A stretch of DNA of 6,263 nt from Methylomarinum sp964442675 (GTDB taxonomy: Bacteria; Pseudomonadota; Gammaproteobacteria; Methylococcales; Methylomonadaceae), in the NCBI GenBank assembly GCA_964442675.1, contig CAYUAE010000120.1, forward strand, positions 1-6,263. Reading direction: 5' to 3'. Position numbers and translations under genes: made by a program. Below are positions 1-5,747 of this stretch, piece by piece (within the stretch, counting starts at the first letter, position 1; the number at the start of each line of letters is the position of its first letter). The notes below the pieces were generated by a model. That model did no database searches. It was given only the letters and a program-made list of their open reading frames with translations, and was not told where the DNA came from.

Positions 1-295
1 ACATAAATCACACACCCAATACAGTACACCAACTAACATAGCCACACTCCATCCCTACGCGCCACTATTCCCATCTAGCGTTGAGTTTGAAATGGTACTT
101 TTAGAGCAATAAGACAATGCAGTCAAAATTGGACAGCCTTATGTTGATGGTGGAAAATTGACTGCGGAAGGCATTTCTCAAGACAGACATAAAAAGATTA
201 AAATTATCAAATTCAAAAGACGTAAGCACCATATGAAACAAATGGGGCATCGTCAGTATTTTACTGAAGTAAAGATTACCGGTATTTCTGCGTAA
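1..295 (+). pseudogene. rplU: 50S ribosomal protein L21, 3' part; 5' end unreadable and in-frame stop
   Basis: L21 is a small 50S protein that binds 23S rRNA near L20. In the frame ending at TAA 293-295, bases 80-295 read as L21: VEFEMVLL, then VKIGQPYVDGGKLTAE, then a basic stretch with KIIKFKRRKHH, then MGHRQYFTEVKITGISA, which is a family-typical C-terminus. Two defects are visible. Codon 110-112 is TAA, falling between LLEQ and DNAVKIG; the flanking length matches E. coli L21, so a substitution is likelier than an indel. Upstream of about base 77 no frame gives the expected N-terminus (MYAV...GGKQYRV), although CAGTAC at 22-27 could be a remnant of Gln-Tyr. Bases 1-79 have 32 C but only 5 G, unlike the rest of the gene. 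The segment GISQDRHKK also differs from the usual VVxxGRxKK. L21 is normally a single-copy core gene, so contig-end sequence error is the likeliest explanation; a true pseudogene is less likely. rpmA follows after 17 bases, the standard rplU-rpmA pair. Confidence 0.85.
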
Positions 296-312
296 CATAA
301 AGGGGTACAAAA

Positions 313-570
313 ATGGCTCATAAAAAAGCGGGTGGTAGTACCCGGAACGGACGTGATTCTAATGCCAAGCGCTTAGGTATCAAGCGTTATGGTGGTCAAG
401 TTGTCAAGGCTGGAAACATTCTGGTAAGACAGCGGGGAACACGGTTTCATGCAGGTGAAAATGTAGGATTGGGTAAAGATCATACATTATTCGCTACAGC
501 GGATGGAAAAGTGGTTTTTGAAGTTAAAGGTCCAAAAAACCGCAAATATATCAGTATTCAATCAGCATAA
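313..570 (+). CDS. rpmA: 50S ribosomal protein L27
   Basis: L27 is a 50S protein whose flexible N-terminal tail reaches the peptidyl-transferase centre and helps position tRNA. The 85-aa product has the same length as E. coli L27 and closely resembles it. It begins MAHKKAGGSTRNGRDS, has the central RQRGTRFHAGENVG (residues 39-52), and ends with GPKNRKYISIQ. The mature Ala-His-Lys-Lys tail directly follows the start Met, so there is no cleavable leader of the Firmicutes kind. The start ATG is preceded by AAAGGGG (about 298-304) at a suitable distance. It lies 17 bases after the rplU stop and is almost certainly co-transcribed with it. An intrinsic terminator 25 bases after its stop closes the pair. 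The reading frame is intact, in contrast to the damaged rplU just upstream. Confidence 0.98.
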   Translation: MAHKKAGGSTRNGRDSNAKRLGIKRYGGQVVKAGNILVRQRGTRFHAGENVGLGKDHTLFATADGKVVFEVKGPKNRKYISIQSA

Positions 571-594
571 CCGTCGCTGAGTAAAGAATGATTT

Positions 595-623
595 AAAAGC
601 CCCGTCCTCGACGGGGCTTTTTT
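595..623 (+). terminator. Intrinsic terminator after rpmA
   Basis: A perfect 12-bp stem is formed by AAAAGCCCCGTC (595-606) and GACGGGGCTTTT (610-621) around a CTC loop, and runs into a tract of six T (618-623). The GC-rich core followed by U residues is the standard Rho-independent form. It ends the rplU-rpmA transcript and implies that obgE is transcribed from its own promoter or by read-through. Confidence 0.93.
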
Positions 624-692
624 GTTTGTGCGGTGTTGAGGTAAGCGCGTTTTGATTAGCGCGCCTCGTTAGGTCAGGAAAAATAGAGAGAT

Positions 693-1751
693 ATGCGATT
701 TGTAGATGAAGCGGAAATTCGTGTCGAAGCGGGCGATGGCGGCAATGGTGTTGCTACGTTTCGACGTGAAAAATACATTCCGATGGGTGGTCCCGATGGC
801 GGTGATGGTGGTGATGGCGGCAGTGTCTATCTGCTTGCTGTTGAAAATGTAAATACCTTGGCTGATTTTCGTTACCATTCTGTGCACCGGGCGCAGCGGG
901 GGCAAAATGGTATGGGGCGGAATTGTACCGGCAAAAAAGGTGAGGACTGTATTATTCCGGTACCCTTGGGGACGATTGTCTATGTGGCGGAAACAGGAGA
1001 GAAATTAGGAGATTTGACGCGTCCGGGTGAAAAATTATTGGTCGCGAAAGGTGGTTTTCATGGCTTGGGAAATACTCGCTTCAAAAGTAGTGTAAATCGA
1101 GCGCCGCGCCAGTTTAGTAAAGGTTCGCCCGGGGAGCAGCGGGTTTTAAAGCTGGAATTAAAGGTTATCGCCGATGTCGGTTTGCTGGGTATGCCAAATG
1201 CCGGAAAATCCAGCTTGATTCGCGCGGTGTCTTCCGCAAGGCCTAAGGTGGCTGACTATCCATTTACGACATTGCATCCCAATTTAGGGGTTGTTCGGGT
1301 TGATGATTTGCGTAGTTTTGTGATCGCGGATATTCCCGGGGTGATTGAAGGGGCAGCAGAAGGTGCAGGGCTGGGCTTGCAGTTTTTGAAGCATCTGTCG
1401 CGGACGGGGTTGTTATTGCATTTAATCGATGTAATGCCGTATGAAAGCAGCGAAACACCGGTTGAGGCAGCCAGAAAAATTATTCATGAAGTTGAAAAAT
1501 GGAGTGATGAGCTGGCGCAAAAGCCACGCTGGCTGGTATTGAATAAAATAGACCGTTTGCCGGAGGATGAGGTTGAACAAATCTGCCGGGAAATTGTAAA
1601 GGAACTGGATTGGCAAGGGCCGGTTTATCAGGTTTCGGCATTAAAAAAACAAGGATTGGATCAATTGATGTATGACATCATGCAGCACTTGGAGCAGCGG
1701 CGTCAGCTTGAGGCAGAACAGGAAAAGGGCGATGGGGATGAGCAGGGCTGA
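693..1751 (+). CDS. obgE: Obg-family GTPase (ObgE/CgtA)
   Basis: Obg is an essential GTPase that binds the 50S subunit late in its assembly and links ribosome maturation to nucleotide (GTP/ppGpp) levels and growth. The 352-aa product has the two expected domains. The glycine-rich Obg fold covers about residues 1-158 and includes FRREKYIPMGGPDGGDGGDGG at about 23-43. The GTPase domain carries G1 GMPNAGKSS (166-174), G2 FTT (191-193), G3 DIPG (213-216), G4 NKID (284-287) and G5 SAL (315-317). After the G domain only a short charged tail remains (QRRQLEAEQEKGDGDEQG), so it is shorter than the 390-aa E. coli protein; this C-terminal region is variable across the family. The start is ATG 693, with AGGAA at 676-680 as a rather distant Shine-Dalgarno. 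The gene follows the rpmA terminator and its 3' end overlaps proB. I saw no convincing promoter in 624-692. Confidence 0.97.
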   Translation: MRFVDEAEIRVEAGDGGNGVATFRREKYIPMGGPDGGDGGDGGSVYLLAVENVNTLADFRYHSVHRAQRGQNGMGRNCTGKKGEDCIIPVPLGTIVYVAETGEKLGDLTRPGEKLLVAKGGFHGLGNTRFKSSVNRAPRQFSKGSPGEQRVLKLELKVIADVGLLGMPNAGKSSLIRAVSSARPKVADYPFTTLHPNLGVVRVDDLRSFVIADIPGVIEGAAEGAGLGLQFLKHLSRTGLLLHLIDVMPYESSETPVEAARKIIHEVEKWSDELAQKPRWLVLNKIDRLPEDEVEQICREIVKELDWQGPVYQVSALKKQGLDQLMYDIMQHLEQRRQLEAEQEKGDGDEQG

Positions 1752-2859
1752 GTTTGGCAAGGCTAAAAGAATAGTCGTTAAAATCGGCAGTTCTTTACTG
1801 ACCGATAATGGGCAGGGCTTGAATGTTCCTGCTATTGCGGGCTGGGTGTCGCAAATGGCTGCGCTGCGACATGCCGGGCGTGATGTGGTTTTGGTGTCGT
1901 CGGGTTCTGTGGCAGAGGGCATGAGTCGTTTGGGATTTTCCTCGCGGCCATCGACATTGCATGAATTGCAGGCTGCCGCGTCGGTCGGACAGATGGGTCT
2001 GGTACGGAATTTTGAAAATAAATTCCAGCAGCATGGCTTGCTGACCGCTCAGGTTCTGTTGACGCATGATGATTTGTCGGATCGTAAGCGCTATTTGAAT
2101 GCGCGCAGTACATTGTTGACGCTATTGGGGTTAAATGTCATTCCTGTCGTCAATGAAAATGATGCAGTGGCGACCGATGAAATCCGCTTTGGGGATAATG
2201 ATACTCTGGCTGCTATGGTTGCTAATCTGGTCGAGGCGGATCTGTTGATTATCTTGACCGACCAGGCGGGTCTGTTTGATAGTGATCCGAGTATTAACGC
2301 CTCCGCGCAATTGATTGAGCAGGCTAGTGTAAATGATTCTGTTCTGGATCAGGTGGCAGGCGGAAGCCGCAGTGGTCTGGGGCGAGGCGGTATGTTTACC
2401 AAGATTCGCGCGGCACGGCTGGCAGCGCGCTCTGGAGCGGCGACGGTTATTGTATCGGGTAAGCCTGCAGATGTGATTGGCCGGATTGTGGCAGGCGAAA
2501 CCTTAGGGACGTATTTGGTGCCGGATGTTGCAAAGTATGCGGCCAGGAAACAATGGCTGGCCGGGCAATTGCAGCGAAAAGGTGTGTTGGAGCTGGATGA
2601 TGGGGCGGTCAAGTCGCTTAAAAATAAAGGGAAAAGCTTGCTTGCAGTCGGTGTCAGAGATGTTTCTGGTGATTTTGTTCGGGGTGATCTGGTCAGCTGT
2701 GTTGATAAGCGGAATCAGGAAGTTGCGCGTGGGCTGGTGAATTACAATGCTGAGGAAGTCAGAAAGATTGCCGGTAAAAGTAGTTCGGAGTTTGAGAAAA
2801 TATTAGGCTATGCCGATGATGAGGAATTGATTCATCGGGATAATCTGGTACTTTTGTAA
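1732..2859 (+). CDS. proB: Glutamate 5-kinase
   Basis: ProB phosphorylates L-glutamate with ATP to gamma-glutamyl phosphate, the first and usually proline-inhibited step of proline synthesis in the cytoplasm. With start ATG 1732 the protein has 375 aa. It has an N-terminal amino-acid-kinase domain and a C-terminal PUA domain (from about residue 280). Visible motifs are VVKIGSSLL (15-23), VSSGSVAEG (about 55-63), NENDAVATDE followed by IRFGDNDTLA (141-160), LTDQAGLFDSDP (from 175) and GRGGMFTKI (217-225). DDLSDRKRYLNAR (about 113-125) lies in the region where feedback-resistance changes map in E. coli ProB. AGGA at 1720-1723 stands 8 bases before ATG 1732. ATG 1738 (373 aa, MSRAEFGK) is an equally plausible start, with AAGGG 1725-1729 as its ribosome site. 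A longer frame reaches back to 1672, but it would overlap obgE by 80 bases and add non-family residues. The overlap with obgE (14-20 bases) suggests translational coupling. proA is not in this window. Confidence 0.96.
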   Translation: MGMSRAEFGKAKRIVVKIGSSLLTDNGQGLNVPAIAGWVSQMAALRHAGRDVVLVSSGSVAEGMSRLGFSSRPSTLHELQAAASVGQMGLVRNFENKFQQHGLLTAQVLLTHDDLSDRKRYLNARSTLLTLLGLNVIPVVNENDAVATDEIRFGDNDTLAAMVANLVEADLLIILTDQAGLFDSDPSINASAQLIEQASVNDSVLDQVAGGSRSGLGRGGMFTKIRAARLAARSGAATVIVSGKPADVIGRIVAGETLGTYLVPDVAKYAARKQWLAGQLQRKGVLELDDGAVKSLKNKGKSLLAVGVRDVSGDFVRGDLVSCVDKRNQEVARGLVNYNAEEVRKIAGKSSSEFEKILGYADDEELIHRDNLVLL

Positions 2860-2881
2860 AATATGCGGCGATTATAAGACT

Positions 2882-2920
2882 AAAATAAAAGACAGGCTTA
2901 ATGCCTGTCTTTTATTTTTT
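2882..2920. terminator. Bidirectional intrinsic terminator between proB and rpsT
   Basis: A perfect inverted repeat of 16 bp has arms AAAATAAAAGACAGGC (2882-2897) and GCCTGTCTTTTATTTT (2903-2918), with loop TTAAT (2898-2902). Read on the + strand it ends in a T-rich run (2910-2920) and terminates obgE-proB. Read on the - strand, the A-rich left arm becomes the T tract and terminates rpsT, whose stop codon is at 2928-2930. One hairpin therefore serves two convergent transcripts. Confidence 0.92.
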
Positions 2921-2927
2921 TAGTGAT

Positions 2928-3191
2928 TTAGCTTAATGCCTTTATTTTTGCATTTAAGCGGCTTTTTTTGCGTGCAGCGTTATTTTTATGAATCAAGCCT
3001 TTGGTGACGGCTGAATCAATAATGGGAACAGCTGATTTAAACGCGGCTTGTGCTTGTTCTTTATCACCCGCGTCTACCGCCGCGATAACTTTTTTGATAA
3101 ATGTACGCATCCGGCTGCGCTGTCCAGCATTGCGAACGCGTCTTTTTTCCGCCTGACGTGCTCTTTTTTTAGCTTGTGGTGAATTGGCCAT
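2928..3191 (-). CDS. rpsT: 30S ribosomal protein S20
   Basis: S20 is a primary binding protein of 16S rRNA at the bottom of the 30S subunit. The 87-aa product has the same length as E. coli S20. It shows the family pattern: a basic N-terminus MANSPQAKKRARQAEKRR, a central RMRTFIKKVIAAVDAGDKEQAQAAF helical region in two adjoining pieces (about 27-40 and 41-51), and KGLIHKNNAARKKSRL (64-79) near the C-terminus. It is highly Lys/Arg rich and probably all-helical. The ATG at 3189-3191 gives the standard MAN start. No Shine-Dalgarno is visible in the roughly 35-base leader, which is U-rich. In E. coli, rpsT starts at UUG and S20 represses its own translation, so weak initiation may also be regulatory here (inference). 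It is transcribed alone on the - strand, convergent with proB and divergent from murJ. Confidence 0.98.
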   Translation of the reverse strand: MANSPQAKKRARQAEKRRVRNAGQRSRMRTFIKKVIAAVDAGDKEQAQAAFKSAVPIIDSAVTKGLIHKNNAARKKSRLNAKIKALS

Positions 3192-3231
3192 AGTGAATCT
3201 ATAAAAAAATCTATGTTATTAAGAACCCGCT

Positions 3232-3260
3232 ATTATCTTTTTAAATGGTATTATTGTCAA
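3232..3260 (-). promoter_or_regulatory. Sigma70 promoter of rpsT with GC-rich discriminator
   Basis: On the - strand, TTGACA (3260-3255, a full consensus -35) is followed after exactly 17 bases by GATAAT (3237-3232), which matches the -10 consensus at 5 of 6 positions. Transcription would start near 3224-3227, leaving a leader of about 33-36 bases before the ATG. Directly after the -10 comes AGCGGG. Such a GC-rich discriminator is typical of ribosomal promoters repressed by ppGpp/DksA in the stringent response. The motif match is direct; the stringent control is inferred. Confidence 0.85.
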
Positions 3261-3270
3261 TTAAAATTGA
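3257..3270. repeat. Short inverted repeat overlapping the rpsT -35 element
   Basis: TCAATT (3257-3262) and AATTGA (3265-3270) are perfect inverted 6-bp arms separated by AA. The left arm covers part of the rpsT -35 box, and the repeat lies about 50 bases upstream of the murJ start. It could be an operator half-site pair, but AT-rich palindromes of this size often arise by chance. No known regulator site is recognised. Confidence 0.35.
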
Positions 3271-3306
3271 TGTGATAAAGCGAAAAGACCTGTGTTATTA
3301 GTTTGC

Positions 3307-3312
3307 AAGGAG
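3307..3312 (+). promoter_or_regulatory. Ribosome binding site that fixes the murJ TTG start
   Basis: AAGGAG at 3307-3312 is a strong Shine-Dalgarno, 5 bases (all T) before TTG at 3318-3320. An upstream in-frame TTG at 3303 lies before this site and lacks one of its own, so 3318 is the better start. Confidence 0.85.
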
Positions 3313-3317
3313 TTTTT

Positions 3318-4871
3318 TTGAGTAAACAATTGTTTAAATCGACGGCGATTGTTGGTGGAATGACAATGCTATCGCGTATTTTGGGATTTATACGGGATAT
3401 GTTGTTAGCGCGAATATTTGGTGTTAATGCGGGAACCGATGCTTTTTTTGTCGCCTTCAAAATACCTAATTTTTTACGGCGTTTATTTGCCGAAGGCGCC
3501 TTCGCCCAAGCCTTCGTGCCCGTATTATCTGATTATAAAGAGCAGGGTAGTAAGGCCGCGTTGCGTGCTTTTCTAGATCGCACGGCCGGTTCATTGGCTC
3601 TGGTTTTAATGCTGGTTTCGATTATAGGCATGATTGCCGCGCCGGTTTTGATTACGTTGTTCGCGCCCGGATTTTTATGGGAGGAAAAGCAGTACGATTT
3701 GGCTGTTCAGATGCTAAGAATCACGTTTCCGTATCTGTTCTTTATTTCTTCGGTGGCTTTTGCTGGCGGAATCTTGAACTCGCATGGCAAATTCGCGGTA
3801 CCGGCGTTTACCCCGGTTTTTTTAAATCTATGCATGATTGCGGCGGCTATCTGGTTGTCGCCGTTAATGGACGAACCTGTGGTTGCCTTGGCCTGGGGGG
3901 TTTTTGCAGCAGGGGTGGTGCAGTTGTTGTTTCAGTTTCCAGCTTTGTGGCGATTGGGGCTTGTGCCAAGGCTGCGTTGGGGATTTGGCGATAAAGGTGT
4001 CAGAAAAATCATGGCACTGATGTTGCCTGCGATTTTTGGGGTGTCGATTACACAAATCAATCTGTTATTGGATACCCTGATTGCTTCATTTTTGCCCTCG
4101 GGCAGTGTGTCATGGTTGTATTATTCTGACAGGTTGGTTGAATTTCCATTAGGTGTGTTTGGAATTGCCCTGGCGACCGTTATTTTGCCTGAATTGTCGA
4201 AAAATCATGCCGCTAAGAATGCACAAGGATTTTCACAGTCTTTGGATTGGGGCTTGCGGCTGGTTTTATTGATTGGTATGCCAGCATCTCTTGGTTTAAT
4301 GTTGTTGGCTGAACCGATGTTGACCACCTTGTTTCAATATGAAGAATTTGGTGCGGACGATGTCATTATGGCCGGGCGCAGTTTAAAGGCGTATGCCTTA
4401 GGGTTACTGGGCTTCATTCTGGTCAAAATTCTGGTTCCCGGCTTTACCTCTCGAAAAGATACCAAAACACCAGTAAAGTTTGGCATTTATGCCATGGTCG
4501 CTAATATGGGACTGAATCTGGCGCTGGTTTTTCCATTGGCACATGCCGGGCTGGCTTTGGCAACCTCGTTGGGTGCTTTTTTTAATGCGTCGTTATTATT
4601 AGGGACATTGCTAAAAAAACGTATTTATCAGCCAGGCCCTGCATGGCGATTATTCATCTTACGCATTATTCTGGCCAATGAGGTGATGGCTGTTTTTCTT
4701 TATAAATCTGTCGATAGCCGGTGGTGGCTAGGTTGGTCAGTATATGACCGGGTTGGGCAATTGTTTGTTTGGATTGCTTTAGGTGCTTTGGTTTATCTGA
4801 TGGTATTATTGCTTTCCGGGTTCAGAATCCGTCATTTATCGGCTGCAAGAAGGATGATGACTCGTAGTTGA
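3318..4871 (+). CDS. murJ: Lipid II flippase MurJ (MviN)
   Basis: MurJ is an inner-membrane flippase of the MVF/MOP superfamily that moves the peptidoglycan precursor lipid II from the cytoplasmic to the periplasmic face. With TTG 3318 as start the protein has 517 aa, close to the 511 aa of E. coli MurJ, and it aligns along its full length. It consists of successive hydrophobic segments consistent with the family's 14 membrane helices. The N-terminus has MTMLSRILGFIRD (about 15-27), then GTDAFFVAFKIPNFLRRLFAEG in two pieces (39-48 and 49-60). A central segment is SGSVSWLYYSDRLVEFP. Residues functionally important in E. coli (Arg18, Arg24, Asp39, Arg52, Arg270) correspond to Arg20, Arg26, Asp41, Arg54 and Arg272 here, all kept. 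A short basic tail (ARRMMTRS) is likely cytoplasmic. The gene is divergent from rpsT, and proC follows 48 bases downstream with no terminator between. Confidence 0.96.
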   Translation: MSKQLFKSTAIVGGMTMLSRILGFIRDMLLARIFGVNAGTDAFFVAFKIPNFLRRLFAEGAFAQAFVPVLSDYKEQGSKAALRAFLDRTAGSLALVLMLVSIIGMIAAPVLITLFAPGFLWEEKQYDLAVQMLRITFPYLFFISSVAFAGGILNSHGKFAVPAFTPVFLNLCMIAAAIWLSPLMDEPVVALAWGVFAAGVVQLLFQFPALWRLGLVPRLRWGFGDKGVRKIMALMLPAIFGVSITQINLLLDTLIASFLPSGSVSWLYYSDRLVEFPLGVFGIALATVILPELSKNHAAKNAQGFSQSLDWGLRLVLLIGMPASLGLMLLAEPMLTTLFQYEEFGADDVIMAGRSLKAYALGLLGFILVKILVPGFTSRKDTKTPVKFGIYAMVANMGLNLALVFPLAHAGLALATSLGAFFNASLLLGTLLKKRIYQPGPAWRLFILRIILANEVMAVFLYKSVDSRWWLGWSVYDRVGQLFVWIALGALVYLMVLLLSGFRIRHLSAARRMMTRS

Positions 4872-4919
4872 ATCGGCTTGATGTTGGGTGTATTAGATGA
4901 AAAGGGATAAGGGGAAAGT

Positions 4920-5747
4920 ATGAAAACAGAAAAAATTGGTTTTGTCGGTGGTGGAAATATGGCCGCCTGTTTAATGACCGGGCTTATTCAGAGTGGCTTT
5001 TCCGCACAAAATATTTGGGTGTCAGATGTTCGTGAAGATGTATTACTGAAGCACGCCGCTCATTTAAATGTTAATACCACAACAGAAAATACACAATTGG
5101 CGGAAGTTGTCGATGTCGTCGTATTGGCGGTAAAACCGCAGAAATTGCGGGAGGCGGCACAAGAGATTGCTGCGATTGTGCAAAAAAAGCAGAGTTTAGT
5201 GGTTTCGATTGCAGCCGGTGTAGGGCAGAAAAGTTTACGTCATTGGTTAGGTGATCATGTCGCCATCGTGCGCTCAATGCCGAACACACCCGCCTTAGTC
5301 ATGTCTGCTGTGACAGCATTGCACGCCAATGAATATGTGGGAGAAGAGGCCAAACAATTAGCTGAAAATATTTTGCGCGCCGTTGGCATAACGCTATGGG
5401 TCGAACATGAGTCGGAGCTGGATGCGGTGACGGCAGTTTCCGGGAGTGGGCCGGCTTATTTCTTTTTGCTGATGGAGGCGATGGAATGGGCGGCTGTGGA
5501 ACTGGGGCTGAATGAAAAAACGGCCCGAATTTTGGTGCAACAAACCGCCTTGGGGGCTGCAAAAATCGTTTTGGAGTCGTCCGATACGCCGGCTCAATTA
5601 CGACAACGTGTGACATCACCGGGTGGTACGACGCAAAAAGCACTGGAAGTTTTTGAACAAGGTGAATTTAAACAATTGGTTTCAAAGGCATTACATGCCG
5701 CACGAGACCGCTCGATTGAGTTATCTAAAGAACTGGGAGAAGAGTAA
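4920..5747 (+). CDS. proC: Pyrroline-5-carboxylate reductase
   Basis: ProC reduces 1-pyrroline-5-carboxylate to L-proline with NAD(P)H, the last step of proline synthesis. The 275-aa product (E. coli 269) has an N-terminal Rossmann domain with GFVGGGNMA (7-15), the AVKP motif (70-73) and RSMPNTPA (118-125). The C-terminal helical dimerisation domain contains AVSGSGPAY (172-180) and the P5C reductase signature around VTSPGGTTQKAL (231-242). The start ATG has AAGGGG (4909-4914) 5 bases upstream. It lies 48 bases after murJ with no terminator and its stop overlaps the next gene by one base (TAATG), so it is probably the middle gene of a murJ-proC-yggT transcript. The proC-yggT adjacency is common in proteobacteria, often with yggS upstream; here murJ takes that place. 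The frame is complete and no key motif is missing. Confidence 0.97.
   Translation: MKTEKIGFVGGGNMAACLMTGLIQSGFSAQNIWVSDVREDVLLKHAAHLNVNTTTENTQLAEVVDVVVLAVKPQKLREAAQEIAAIVQKKQSLVVSIAAGVGQKSLRHWLGDHVAIVRSMPNTPALVMSAVTALHANEYVGEEAKQLAENILRAVGITLWVEHESELDAVTAVSGSGPAYFFLLMEAMEWAAVELGLNEKTARILVQQTALGAAKIVLESSDTPAQLRQRVTSPGGTTQKALEVFEQGEFKQLVSKALHAARDRSIELSKELGEE

Noticed and set aside
645..664. Inverted arms GCGCG (645-649) and CGCGC (660-664).
   Set aside because: The stem is only 5 bp with a 10-base loop and no T tract, and GCGCG is nearly self-complementary, so it carries little information.
624..692. A promoter for obgE after the rpmA terminator, for example TTGAGG (636-641).
   Set aside because: No -10-like hexamer lies 16-18 bases downstream; the sequence there is GCGCGC. 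Other pairings have wrong spacing.
796..824. A GGTGAT/GGCGAT-like short tandem repeat.
   Set aside because: It encodes the conserved glycine-rich GGDGGDGG loop of the Obg domain, so it is explained by the protein.
1672..1731. An N-terminal extension of proB beginning at ATG 1672.
   Set aside because: It lies entirely inside obgE, adds 20 residues not resembling glutamate 5-kinases, and better-placed starts with ribosome sites exist at 1732 and 1738.
3254..3279. A possible murJ promoter: TTGTCA (3254-3259) with TGTGATAAA (3271-3279) as an extended -10.
   Set aside because: The spacer to GATAAA is only 14 bases and the -10 matches at 4 of 6 positions. murJ probably has a promoter in this gap, but this one is not convincing.
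5299..5643. A 114-codon open frame on the - strand.
   Set aside because: It is a shadow of proC: no family resemblance, low-complexity Pro/His-rich translation, and fully within a well-supported gene. The other antisense frames are rejected for the same reason.
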